This document shows positions 24,367 to 32,980 of a DNA stretch of 39,934 nt, piece after piece (within the stretch, counting starts at the first letter, position 1; every line of letters starts with the position of its first letter). Source of the DNA: Nitrospirota bacterium (GTDB taxonomy: Bacteria; Nitrospirota; JACRHJ01); contig JAJYGS010000024.1 in NCBI GenBank assembly GCA_021785055.1, positions 1-39,934 of the forward strand. The letters are read 5' to 3'. The notes under the pieces were generated by a model. The model had not been told where the DNA came from. It saw nothing but the letters and a program-made list of their open reading frames with translations, and made no database searches. Position numbers and translations under genes: made by a program.

Positions 24367-24999
24367 TCCACCGGTTGTCCGCTTTCTCCGTAAGCTCGCG
24401 CATTCGCGCTTCAAGCTCCCTGCGCAGGTTTTCCATGGCATCCCTGTCGGCGTCACGCGGGACGGACAGAGGCTCTCCGTAGATAAACACGGCCTTTGTG
24501 AACGGATAAGGGATAATGAATCTATCCCAGGATTTCAGAGTTTTTTTTTGCGCGCGGAATATGTGATGGGACATATCGGGAGACCGGTCGCCTTTGCCGC
24601 CTGGATGACTCCGGGCTGGACGACATACCGGGGGCCTCTGGGGCCGTCGGGGGTAAATGCAGGACAAAAACCTTCGCGGGAAAGTTTTATAAGTTCCTTC
24701 AGCGCGCCGACGCCGCCTCTTGTCGTGGAGCCGCGGGACGACGATATGCCGAAATGTTTTACCACCCTTGCGATAAGCTCGCCGTCGCTGTGTCTGCTGA
24801 CCATCACGGAAACCGGGCGGGAAAGTTTCATAAACGGCATCATCAGGATCCTTCCATGCCAGAATGAGAATATAATATGCGCGTCGCCAGGCGGACGGTT
24901 TATAATCTCTACCCGAAGGGTCCGCCGCAGAGCCCTCAGCAGAAAGGCCCCAAGAGGCGGGACGACGAATATAAATATTTTTTTAAGGTATTTCCGCAT
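24356..24999 (-). pseudogene. Lysophospholipid acyltransferase-like protein (DUF374), frameshifted
   Basis: The 5' part (24535-24999) encodes DUF374-type sequence: an N-terminal hydrophobic stretch, FSFWHGRIL, SRHSDGELIARVVKHFG, RGSTTRGGVGALKEL and FTPDGPRGPRYVVQPG. It ends at SARKKKL then TGA. The missing C-terminus (LKSWDRFIIPYPFTKAVFI and onward to NRWNDI) continues in the -1 frame and ends at 24356. The break is at nine consecutive A on the coding strand (24541-24549 on the plus strand); ten A would restore a 214-residue protein with the family's usual ending. This is a sequencing indel, a real mutation, or programmed slippage at the A-run. In LPS clusters such proteins are thought to act in lipid modification; the exact role is unknown. 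Confidence 0.8.
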
Positions 25000-26737
25000 G
25001 CTCAGCCGCAGGCGCGCCGAACTGCATATCGTAAAGCCGCTTGTAGATGCGGCTCTTCGACAAAAGTTCGGTATGCCTTCCCGAATCGGTTATCCTTCCG
25101 CCGCTTATTACGACTATCTTGTCGGCATTTATTATCGTGGAGAGCCTGTGAGCTATAACAAGCGTCGTCCTGTTCTTCATGAGGTTTTCAAGCGCCTGCT
25201 GGACAATCCTCTCCGATTCGGTATCGAGGCTCGACGTGGCCTCGTCCAGTATAAGTATCGGGCTGTCCTTCAGTATCGCACGCGCTATGGAAATCCTCTG
25301 CTTCTCTCCTCCGGATAGCCGGAAACCCTTCTCGCCGATTATCGTGTCGTATTTCCCGGGCAGCTTTTCTATGAATATGTCCGCATGGGCGGCGCGCGCC
25401 GCGGCAAAGACCATCTCGTCCGTAAACCCCTCTTTGCCGTAGGCGATATTGTTGCGGATGGTGTCGTTGAAGAGTATCGTGTCCTGGGTAACGACTGCGA
25501 TATTCTGCCGGAGGGTCTTGAGCTGAAAATTTCTTATGTCTTCGCCGTCGATCAATATCGCGCCTTCTTTGAGATCGTAGAAGCGCGGGAGCAGGTTTAC
25601 GAGCGTCGTTTTCCCGCCGCCGGAAGCGCCGACGACCGCGATTACCTCGCCCTTGTTTATGGTAAGGTCCACGTCCTTAAGGACATAGTCCTCTTTTTCG
25701 TTGTACCTGAAGCTTACTCCGCGATATTGGATGCTGTCCTTTATACCGTCCGGGCCTGGAATGCCACTGGACATAGCCTCGCTTTCGTTCGGCGTGTCCA
25801 TTACGTTCAGAACCCTCTCGATTGCGGCGCTGGCCCCCTGGATGTTGTTGTGCAGGCCGCCGAGCGCCTTTACGGGCGGATACAGCATAAATAGCGCCGC
25901 CGCAAACGATACGAACTGGCCGGTGGTCATGGAACCGTTTATCACCCTGTGGCCGCCGTATAAGATAATCACGGCCATCGCCAGGCCGCCGACCGCGTCC
26001 ATGGATGGCGAGACAAGGCTTGCCACCTTGGCCTTTTTTATCTGGAGTTTCGTGTACTTTTCCTGTTCATTGACAAACTTCCTGTTCTCGCGGTCTTCCA
26101 TGGTGAAGGCTTTCACAATCCTGCTGCCGGTAAAGCTTTCGTGGAGCGTGGACATAAGCCCGGCGACCGCCTCCTGGGATTTGCCGGTCAGCTTGCGCGT
26201 CTTTTTGCCGTACCTGGAGACGATTACTCCGGCGAGCGGCAGGATAGTTACGCAGATTGTCGCAAGCCTCCAGTCCCTGATGAAGAGCACGACAAGCAGC
26301 GCCGCAATCGTGAACGACTGCTGGAGCATGTCCTTTACAAGCGTCCCGGCCAGGCGCGAGAGCACGCCGACGTCGTTCATTATGTGGGACACCATCTTGC
26401 CGGTATTGGTCGCCTGGTATTCCCTGAGCGGCAGGTAGACCATATGGGAGTACAGGTCGTTTCTTATGTCCCGGATTACCTTTAACGATACGGACTGTGT
26501 GATATACGACTGGATATACGAGAAGGTGTCCTTAATCAGGTACACGGCGAAAACGGCGAAGGACAGAGGAACAAGCATGGCAGGATTTTTTTTGCCGAAC
26601 ACGTCGTCCACGACAGGTTTTGTAAGATAGGCAACAGCGCCGTTAGTGCCGGATACGACCAGGGTGCAGAGTATCGCCACGAAGGTTATATTTACATATT
26701 TCTTTATATAAGGCCAAAGCCTTTTAAACAGGGTCAT
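24983..26737 (-). CDS. msbA: Lipid A export ABC transporter MsbA
   Basis: A 584-residue half-transporter: six N-terminal membrane helices (to about residue 310) and a C-terminal ATPase with Walker A GASGGGKTT, signature LSGGEKQRISIARA and Walker B ILILDEATSSLD, followed by the H-loop VIAHRLSTI. MsbA flips core-lipid A across the inner membrane. Place in the cluster, just downstream of lpxB and upstream of waaA, supports MsbA over a general multidrug exporter. It starts directly after the lpxB stop and overlaps the acyltransferase-like gene by 17 bases. Confidence 0.92.
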   Translation of the reverse strand: MTLFKRLWPYIKKYVNITFVAILCTLVVSGTNGAVAYLTKPVVDDVFGKKNPAMLVPLSFAVFAVYLIKDTFSYIQSYITQSVSLKVIRDIRNDLYSHMVYLPLREYQATNTGKMVSHIMNDVGVLSRLAGTLVKDMLQQSFTIAALLVVLFIRDWRLATICVTILPLAGVIVSRYGKKTRKLTGKSQEAVAGLMSTLHESFTGSRIVKAFTMEDRENRKFVNEQEKYTKLQIKKAKVASLVSPSMDAVGGLAMAVIILYGGHRVINGSMTTGQFVSFAAALFMLYPPVKALGGLHNNIQGASAAIERVLNVMDTPNESEAMSSGIPGPDGIKDSIQYRGVSFRYNEKEDYVLKDVDLTINKGEVIAVVGASGGGKTTLVNLLPRFYDLKEGAILIDGEDIRNFQLKTLRQNIAVVTQDTILFNDTIRNNIAYGKEGFTDEMVFAAARAAHADIFIEKLPGKYDTIIGEKGFRLSGGEKQRISIARAILKDSPILILDEATSSLDTESERIVQQALENLMKNRTTLVIAHRLSTIINADKIVVISGGRITDSGRHTELLSKSRIYKRLYDMQFGAPAAEHAEIP

Positions 26738-27856
26738 TTATATGCCGGCCTCTTTAAGTACCTCAAGCGCCGCCCTCTCCGATGCGCCGCCGGAACCGAG
26801 TTTCCTGCGCACTTCGCCCAAATCACGGACTATGCCGCCGTAATATGCTTTATCATAAAACATCTTTAAAATCAAGGAACTTATCCTTTCAGGAGAGGCG
26901 TCGTGCTGTATAAGTTCCGGGACGGTTTCTCTCCCGGCGACAAGGTTAGGCATGCCGATGAACGGAACGTCTATAAGCATTTTCCCCAGCCAGTAGGTAA
27001 GCGGAGACAGCCTGTAGATTATTACCATCGGTTTCTGCCTTAGCGCAGTCTGGAGTGTCGCCGTCCCGGATGCGACGATACCTGCATCCATGACCGACAT
27101 CACTCCGGAAAAATCATTACGAACAAGCCGGACATCCTCATAGCCTTTCAGATAATCCCTGAAATCCTCAAGCGCAAGCGTCGGTGCGACAGGGATTACG
27201 GACTGAAGCTCCGGCATCTTCTTTTTTATCAGCGATAGCGTCTCAAGCATAACAGGCAGGTGGAAGTGCAGCTCCTTTTTCCTGCTGCCGGGAAGAAGCC
27301 CGACTACCGGCCTTTGCGGGTCAAGACCAAGACTTCGAGCCAGTTCATCCTTCGGGCGCGTCTCCGCCTCTTCGTCAAGAAGCGGGTGCCCGACGAACGA
27401 ACATTTCACGCCGGCTTCCCTGTAAAGCGCCTCCTCGAAAGGAAACACCACCAGCATCCTGTCCACGACCTTCGCTATGTGTTTTATCCTCCCTCGGCGC
27501 CAGGCCCACACCTGCGGGCTTACGTAATAGACTACTTTCACGCCGGCCTTCCGGGCCTTTGCGGCCATGCGCAGGTTGAAGTCCGGATAGTCTATAAGCA
27601 CCAGGGCGTCGGGTCGCTCGTTTGTTATCGTGTCTTCCATCAGCCGGAAAGCCGCTTTTATGTCTTTGAAGTGGGTAAGAACCTCCCATATCCCGACGAC
27701 GGCAAGGGCGGAGATGTCCTGCAATGTCCGCACACCGGCTTTCCGCATCGCCTCTCCGCCCATGCCGAAAATATCGATGCCGGGCCGGAGACGCCTCAAT
27801 GCCAGGGCGAGCTTTCCGCCGTGAAGGTCTCCGGAGGCTTCCCCGGCTATTATCAT
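26738..27856 (-). CDS. lpxB: Lipid-A-disaccharide synthase
   Basis: A 372-residue GT-B-like glycosyltransferase that joins UDP-diacyl-glucosamine and lipid X into the lipid A disaccharide. The IIAGEASGDLHGG N-terminus, YVSPQVWAWRRGRI, FVGHPLLDE and LLPGSRKKEL motifs are all diagnostic. I start at the ATG overlapping the aminotransferase stop (TAATG); a GTG 21 bases upstream is possible. If the substrates carry 2,3-diaminoglucose, as the neighbouring genes suggest, this enzyme must accept them. Confidence 0.95.
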   Translation of the reverse strand: MIIAGEASGDLHGGKLALALRRLRPGIDIFGMGGEAMRKAGVRTLQDISALAVVGIWEVLTHFKDIKAAFRLMEDTITNERPDALVLIDYPDFNLRMAAKARKAGVKVVYYVSPQVWAWRRGRIKHIAKVVDRMLVVFPFEEALYREAGVKCSFVGHPLLDEEAETRPKDELARSLGLDPQRPVVGLLPGSRKKELHFHLPVMLETLSLIKKKMPELQSVIPVAPTLALEDFRDYLKGYEDVRLVRNDFSGVMSVMDAGIVASGTATLQTALRQKPMVIIYRLSPLTYWLGKMLIDVPFIGMPNLVAGRETVPELIQHDASPERISSLILKMFYDKAYYGGIVRDLGEVRRKLGSGGASERAALEVLKEAGI

Positions 27857-28977
27857 TATCTTTTTTTCGCGGGACACGCCAGAGAGGCCCTTATAGTCTC
27901 AGAGATAAAATCGACGTCCACCGGGCTTAATTCCGGGTAAATCGGAAGGGACAGAACTCGCCTGGAGAGGTCTTCCGATACCGGAAAATCGCCCTTTTTG
28001 TATCCGAGTCCTTTGTATGATTCCTGGAGATGGAGCGGGACAGGGTAATAAATCGCCGACGCAATTTCTTTTTCAGAGAGGGCGCTCATTATATCGTCCC
28101 GCCTGTCGGCAAGTATCGTGTACTGGTGATACACGTGATAATATCCATCCCTTTCGACGGGAATGGAAACCCCCTCCTGCATGGCCAGCCATTCGTTATA
28201 CTGCACGGCGCGCTCGCGCCTGAGGCTGTTGTAGCGGTCTATCCTTTTGAGCTTCACGCGGAGTATCCCGGCCTGCATCTCGTCAAGGCGGCTGTTGTAT
28301 CCGATAATGTCGTGGAAATAACGCTTTCTGCTGCCGTGGTTTCTTAACGCCCGGAGAGCCTCGGCGGTTTTGTCGCTGTCCGTGGCGACCATCCCGCCGT
28401 CGCCGTAGCAGCCGAGGTTCTTGCTCGGAAAGAAAGAGAAGCAGCCGGCATCGCCGAAGGAGCCTGTCTTTACAAACTTGTAACCGGCCCCGAAACTCTG
28501 CGCGCAGTCCTCTATGACCTTCAGGCCGTGCGAGTTCGCAAGGTCGAGTATTTTAGGCATATCCGCCGGATGGCCGAAGAGATGAACGGGTATGATCGCT
28601 TTCGTGCGGGGAGTGATTTTATTTTTAACCTCTTCCGGGTCGATATTCCATGTATCCGGCAGGACGTCCGTGAACACTGGCCTTGCGCCGATATATGATA
28701 TGGCCTCAGCCGTCGCGATAAACGTAAACGGGGTAGTGATGACCTCGTCCCCGGCTTTTATGCCGCAGGCGAGAAGCGCCAGGTGCAGGGCGTCGGTGCC
28801 GGAGGCGCAGGCGACGGCGTGTTTCGTGCCTATATATTCCGCCACCTCCTTCTCAAGCTCCTGCACGTTCGGTCCAAGTATGAATTGCGTGGCGAGCAGT
28901 ATCTCTTCGAGCTTCGCGTCAAGCTCCTCCTTAAGCTCTATATACTGCGCCTTAAGATCCACCATCGGTATTCTCAT
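27856..28977 (-). CDS. gnnB: DegT/DnrJ/EryC1 aminotransferase, probable GnnB
   Basis: A 373-residue PLP-dependent sugar aminotransferase. The PLP lysine is K186 in FSFFPSKNLGCYGDGG, with the ring-facing aspartate D157 in VIEDCAQSFGA. In Acidithiobacillus ferrooxidans, GnnB transaminates the 3-keto product of GnnA to give UDP-GlcNAc3N, and those genes also lie between lpxA and lpxB. Here the gene overlaps the oxidoreductase by 4 bases (ATGA) and lpxB by one base (TAATG). Family membership is certain; the substrate assignment rests on gene order. The alternative is an aminotransferase for another nucleotide sugar of the LPS. Confidence 0.8.
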   Translation of the reverse strand: MRIPMVDLKAQYIELKEELDAKLEEILLATQFILGPNVQELEKEVAEYIGTKHAVACASGTDALHLALLACGIKAGDEVITTPFTFIATAEAISYIGARPVFTDVLPDTWNIDPEEVKNKITPRTKAIIPVHLFGHPADMPKILDLANSHGLKVIEDCAQSFGAGYKFVKTGSFGDAGCFSFFPSKNLGCYGDGGMVATDSDKTAEALRALRNHGSRKRYFHDIIGYNSRLDEMQAGILRVKLKRIDRYNSLRRERAVQYNEWLAMQEGVSIPVERDGYYHVYHQYTILADRRDDIMSALSEKEIASAIYYPVPLHLQESYKGLGYKKGDFPVSEDLSRRVLSLPIYPELSPVDVDFISETIRASLACPAKKR

Positions 28978-29927
28978 AATTGCAGCGTATGGCTCCTTAT
29001 CTCGTCCTGTACAAGCATGGCTACTTTCAGCGCCTCCCTGCCTTCGACTCCGGATACGAGCGGTTTTTTACGCGATGCCGAGCACTCAAGGAACGCCGCC
29101 AGCTCCGCTTTGAGCGGCTCCTCTTTTTTCACCTTTACCTTGCCGCCGACGATGTCCGGCCTGCCTTCCGGGTCTTTTTTATTGGGGATGCGGTGGTATG
29201 CGTATATCTCTTGGTCCTGGTAGTTTAGAGATATGTAGGTATCCGGCTGGAACAGCCGAATCTTACGCTCTTTCTTCATGGATATTCTGCTGGACGTAAC
29301 GTTTGCGATACAGCCGGAATCGAATTCTATCCTGGCGTTCGCAATATCAGCGTTCTTCGATATTACGGGAATGCCGACGGCATGGATATTCTTCACCGGC
29401 GAGCCAACAAGCGATAGTATTATATCTATGTCGTGAATCATGAGGTCGAGCACGACGTCAACGTCGGTAGACCTGTCCGGGAACGGGGAGAGCCTGTTGC
29501 ACTCGATGAACTTCGGCGTCGTGACAAGTTCCACCATCTTCAGCACCGCCGCGTTGAATCTCTCCAGGTGCCCGATTTGCAGAATACATTTTTTCTCGTC
29601 GGCCAACTGCACCAGTTCGTCCGCCTCATCCACAGTCACGGTCATGGGCTTCTCAAGGAGCACGTCGATGCCGGCGGAAAGGAAATCCTTGGCGATTCTG
29701 TAGTGATGCACAGTCGGCGCGGCGATGGATACCGCCTGGACCTTGCCGATCAATTCTTCATGCGAAGCAAACGGGACCGTTTTTGCGGCCTTCGCAATCT
29801 CTCTCGCCTGTTCGGCGTTAACGTCGCAGATTCCCACAAGCTCGGCCTCCGGAAGCTCCGAGTATATCCTTGCGTGGTGCCTGCCGAGATATCCAACGCC
29901 TACTACGCCGACTTTTATTTTATTCAT
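28974..29927 (-). CDS. gnnA: Gfo/Idh/MocA oxidoreductase, probable GnnA
   Basis: A 317-residue NAD-dependent sugar dehydrogenase. The Rossmann motif is GVVGVGYLG (7-15), and the catalytic EKP lies at 92-94, followed by a DLMIHDIDIILSL segment with the conserved aspartate and histidine. GnnA oxidises the 3-hydroxyl of UDP-GlcNAc. The gene overlaps lpxI by 4 bases upstream and the aminotransferase by 4 bases downstream. Similar oxidoreductases occur in lpx clusters of other bacteria; the adjacent aminotransferase is what makes GnnA the best reading here. Confidence 0.8.
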   Translation of the reverse strand: MNKIKVGVVGVGYLGRHHARIYSELPEAELVGICDVNAEQAREIAKAAKTVPFASHEELIGKVQAVSIAAPTVHHYRIAKDFLSAGIDVLLEKPMTVTVDEADELVQLADEKKCILQIGHLERFNAAVLKMVELVTTPKFIECNRLSPFPDRSTDVDVVLDLMIHDIDIILSLVGSPVKNIHAVGIPVISKNADIANARIEFDSGCIANVTSSRISMKKERKIRLFQPDTYISLNYQDQEIYAYHRIPNKKDPEGRPDIVGGKVKVKKEEPLKAELAAFLECSASRKKPLVSGVEGREALKVAMLVQDEIRSHTLQL

Positions 29928-30730
29928 ATCCCCATTATACAGATATTCGCTTTGTCCGCGCCCGAAATCAATTCGGATTTTTCAAGCATCAGGGTCTTTC
30001 TGGCCTCTATTGCAAGGACGCGCGCCCCGGCTTCCTTCATGGCCTCCAGAGTCCGCATGCCGACCACCGGGACATCGAAGCGCATGTCGTGGCCCTTCCT
30101 GCTGACCTTGACTATCGTAATGCCGCCCTTGCCAAGCTCGCCTGCGCGCCTGATGCAGTTGTCCGTCCCTTCAACGGCCTCGACCGCCACAACGGATAAG
30201 TCCTTCACCGCGACGCTTTGGCCGATGTCGTGTTCCGCGATTACCTTGGCCATCTTAAGACCGAACTCCACGTCCGCCGCTTCGGGCTTTGTCGGTTTCG
30301 ACTTTGTCATCACACCCGGCACGGCAAGGAACGGCTTCATGTGGATTGTAGAGTCGATAAGCTCGATGCCGTTCTTCGAGAGCTCGTCCGCCACGGCCTT
30401 GAGTATCGTTTCGCCCTTCCTGTCCGGAAGCGACGCCCAGAGCCTTGCGGCGGTAAGGTCGAGCTTCAGGAGGTCGGAGGTATACATCCTGCGCTTGACC
30501 ACCTGGCCGGCCATGACTGCGTTCGTGACGCCTTCTTTCTGAAAAACCTTTATCAGCTTGCCAAGCTGTGTTATCGAAAGCCAGTGGACGCTGTCGGCAA
30601 TGCTTTCGATGCCCTTGTCCGCCTCTTCCGACAATGCGGCGACTACGACATGAAGCCCTTCTGCCTTCGCGTTCCCGGCCAAAATTAAAGGGAACTTCCC
30701 GTTCCCCGCTATTATGCCAAGCTTCTCCAT
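29924..30730 (-). CDS. lpxI: UDP-2,3-diacylglucosamine diphosphatase LpxI
   Basis: A 268-residue protein of the LpxI family (formerly DUF1009), which hydrolyses UDP-2,3-diacylglucosamine to lipid X and UMP and replaces LpxH in many bacteria. Diagnostic segments include LGIIAGNGKFPLILA at the N-terminus, VMAGQVVKR, IELIDSTIHMKPFLA and GTDNCIRRAGELGKGG. It starts 7 bases after lpxA and overlaps gnnA by 4 bases. Confidence 0.93.
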   Translation of the reverse strand: MEKLGIIAGNGKFPLILAGNAKAEGLHVVVAALSEEADKGIESIADSVHWLSITQLGKLIKVFQKEGVTNAVMAGQVVKRRMYTSDLLKLDLTAARLWASLPDRKGETILKAVADELSKNGIELIDSTIHMKPFLAVPGVMTKSKPTKPEAADVEFGLKMAKVIAEHDIGQSVAVKDLSVVAVEAVEGTDNCIRRAGELGKGGITIVKVSRKGHDMRFDVPVVGMRTLEAMKEAGARVLAIEARKTLMLEKSELISGADKANICIMGI

Positions 30731-30737
30731 CTATCCG

Positions 30738-31514
30738 TCACCTGCATACGCCGCGTTCGGAAGAGACGACGAAATCGAGAAGCTTCTTTACCTCCGGAAA
30801 ATCGCCGCAGCTGGCCGCGGCCTTCTTCGTGGCATCCTTCACCGTGAGGCCGCTTCTGAAAAGGATTTTGTACGCCTCCTTGAGGGCGGAAATGGTTTCT
30901 TTTGCAAATCCCCGTCTTGAAAGGCCGACGAGGTTCAGGCCGTGAAGCGTCGCCCTGTTGCCGGTCGCGTTGGTAAACGGCGGCACGTCCTGCGATACTG
31001 CGGAACATGCGCCGACCATGCTGTGCGCGCCTATCCGCACGAACTGGTGAAGCCCGGTGAGCGCGCCAACGATAGCGTATTCCTCTATGTGCGCGTGTCC
31101 TCCTATCTGGACGGAGTTCGCGAGGATTACGTGATTTCCGATGTGGCAGTCGTGCGGGACATGGGCGTAGGCCATTATGAAACAGTCGTCGCCGATTACC
31201 GTGGCGCCCCCGCCGCCCTCGGTGCCGCGATTGATCGTCGTAAACTCGCGTATACGGTTCCTGTTCCCTATGATGAGCTTCGAGTCCTCGCCGCCGAATT
31301 TCAAATCCTGCGGTATCTCGCCGATTGAGGCGAACTGATAAATCTCGTTTTCCTCGCCTATCTCGACGAACGGCTTTATCACGGCATGTGCGCCGATTTT
31401 CGACCCACGGCCTATTTTTACATTGTCTTCTATGACGGCGTATGGGCCGACAATTACGTCGTCCGACAGGACGGCCCCGCCGCTGACTATTGCAGTAGGA
31501 TGTATATTTGGCAT
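30738..31514 (-). CDS. lpxA: UDP-N-acetylglucosamine acyltransferase LpxA
   Basis: A 258-residue left-handed beta-helix acyltransferase for the first step of lipid A synthesis. By alignment from memory with E. coli LpxA, H118 matches His122, the catalytic base H121 matches His125, H140 matches His144 and H156 matches His160. Position A169 aligns with Gly173, part of the acyl-length ruler, and R187 with His191. If the neighbouring GnnA/GnnB call is right, the enzyme would be expected to use UDP-GlcNAc3N and form an amide. It is 9 bases after fabZ. Confidence 0.96.
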   Translation of the reverse strand: MPNIHPTAIVSGGAVLSDDVIVGPYAVIEDNVKIGRGSKIGAHAVIKPFVEIGEENEIYQFASIGEIPQDLKFGGEDSKLIIGNRNRIREFTTINRGTEGGGGATVIGDDCFIMAYAHVPHDCHIGNHVILANSVQIGGHAHIEEYAIVGALTGLHQFVRIGAHSMVGACSAVSQDVPPFTNATGNRATLHGLNLVGLSRRGFAKETISALKEAYKILFRSGLTVKDATKKAAASCGDFPEVKKLLDFVVSSERGVCR

Positions 31515-31523
31515 GTAATGGAC

Positions 31524-31952
31524 CTACTCCCTGGCTGTCATGGCCATGAACTCGGCCTCGCAGACGAGTTTTCCTTCGACCTTGGCCTCGCCCTTGAACT
31601 TATGGACGCTGCCTCTGCTCTGGAGCGGCTCCACTTCGAGCATGAGCTGGTCTCCCGGCACGACGGGCTTACGGAACTTTACCTTGTCTATGCTCATGAA
31701 ATAAACCATCTTGTCGTCAGTCAGGGCGGTCTTGTGCACCAGTATCCCCGCGACCTGTGCCAGCGCCTCTACAATAAGGACGCCTGGCATTATCGGCCTG
31801 CCGGGAAAGTGCCCCTGGAAAAAATGTTCGTCGAACGTGACGTTTTTCAGGCCGACTATCCTCTTCCCAGGCTCAACTTCAAGAATCCTGTCAACATACA
31901 GGAAGGGATAGCGGTGCGGCAATATTTTCTGAATCTCCATTATGTCGAGCAT
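31524..31952 (-). CDS. fabZ: 3-hydroxyacyl-ACP dehydratase FabZ
   Basis: A 142-residue hot-dog fold dehydratase of fatty-acid synthesis that competes with LpxA and LpxD for 3-hydroxyacyl-ACP. The active-site helix is present: H48 in GHFPGRPIMPG and E62 in LIVEALAQ. I start at the ATG at 31952, which has GGAGG 4 bases upstream and overlaps the lpxD stop (TGATG); an adjoining GTG at 31955 is only 1 base from the Shine-Dalgarno sequence. The lpxD-fabZ-lpxA order is classic. Confidence 0.95.
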   Translation of the reverse strand: MLDIMEIQKILPHRYPFLYVDRILEVEPGKRIVGLKNVTFDEHFFQGHFPGRPIMPGVLIVEALAQVAGILVHKTALTDDKMVYFMSIDKVKFRKPVVPGDQLMLEVEPLQSRGSVHKFKGEAKVEGKLVCEAEFMAMTARE

Positions 31953-32980
31953 CACTCCTCCGTCCGCGTATTTTTTTCCAGCTTCTTTTCCAGTTCCAGA
32001 ACCCGCTTGCGAAGCTCCGGCAGTTTCCTGAGCGCGGCCTGCATCCTCATGAACTCCATGTGCGGGTACGCCGGTGAGCCGGTGTAAATCCGGCCCGCCT
32101 CAAGGTCGTTCATTACGCCGGACTGCGCGCCGACCTGCACGCCGTCCCCGATTTTTATATGGCCGACCAGCCCCACCTGCCCGGCCAGGACGACGTGATG
32201 GCCGAGCTCCGTGCTGCCGGATATGCCCGCCTGGGCGACGATTATCGAATCCTCGCCTACCACGACATTGTGCGCTATCTGCACGAGGTTGTCTATCTTC
32301 GTCCCGCGCCTGATGATTGTATCCCCCAAGGCGCCCCGGTCTATCGTCGCGTTGGAACCGATCTCGACGTCGTCCTCGATAACAACTCCGCCTATCTGCG
32401 GGATTTTGAAGTGCTTTCCGCCGTCAGTGGCGTAGCCGAAACCGTCCCCGCCTATAACCGTTCCGCCGTGAATTATGACCCTGTCGCCTATTTTTACACC
32501 TTCTCTGACGACCACGTTCGGGTAGATTATGCAGTCCGCGCCGATGGAGGAGCCTTCGCCTACATAGACGCCGGGGTAGAGGACGCTCCGGTCGCCTATC
32601 TTGGCGCCCGCCTCGACAAATACATTAGGGTAGATTGCGGCGTCCTGTCCGACGTGCGCCTCAGGGCTGACCTCTGCGCCGCCCATGACGCCTCCGGGAA
32701 GCTTCCTTTTCAAAACAAAGAGCTTCAATACTTTCGCGAAAGCGAAATACGGGTTCTTTGCGCGGAGACACGGCCTTCCGCCAACGTCTATTCCCGGCGC
32801 GGCAATGACAGCCGAGGCGCGGGTGGCGGCGAGTTCACCGATGTATTTCATGTTGGCGAGAAACGTAATCTCGCCGGCGCCTGCCTCTTTTAAGCCGGCA
32901 ACGCCTTTTATTCTGACCCGGGCGTCGCCTTCCGCCTCGCCTCCGACGGATTCCGCCAGTTCCTGTAGTGTCTTTTCCAT
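31952..32980 (-). CDS. lpxD: UDP-3-O-acylglucosamine N-acyltransferase LpxD
   Basis: A 342-residue acyltransferase that adds the 2-N acyl chain in lipid A synthesis. An N-terminal uridine-binding domain (to about residue 100) is followed by a hexapeptide left-handed beta-helix and a C-terminal helix ending in LRKRVLELEKKLEK, which resembles a coiled coil. The catalytic histidine lies in VQIAHNVVVGED. It starts directly after the ompH stop and overlaps fabZ. Confidence 0.95.
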   Translation of the reverse strand: MEKTLQELAESVGGEAEGDARVRIKGVAGLKEAGAGEITFLANMKYIGELAATRASAVIAAPGIDVGGRPCLRAKNPYFAFAKVLKLFVLKRKLPGGVMGGAEVSPEAHVGQDAAIYPNVFVEAGAKIGDRSVLYPGVYVGEGSSIGADCIIYPNVVVREGVKIGDRVIIHGGTVIGGDGFGYATDGGKHFKIPQIGGVVIEDDVEIGSNATIDRGALGDTIIRRGTKIDNLVQIAHNVVVGEDSIIVAQAGISGSTELGHHVVLAGQVGLVGHIKIGDGVQVGAQSGVMNDLEAGRIYTGSPAYPHMEFMRMQAALRKLPELRKRVLELEKKLEKNTRTEE

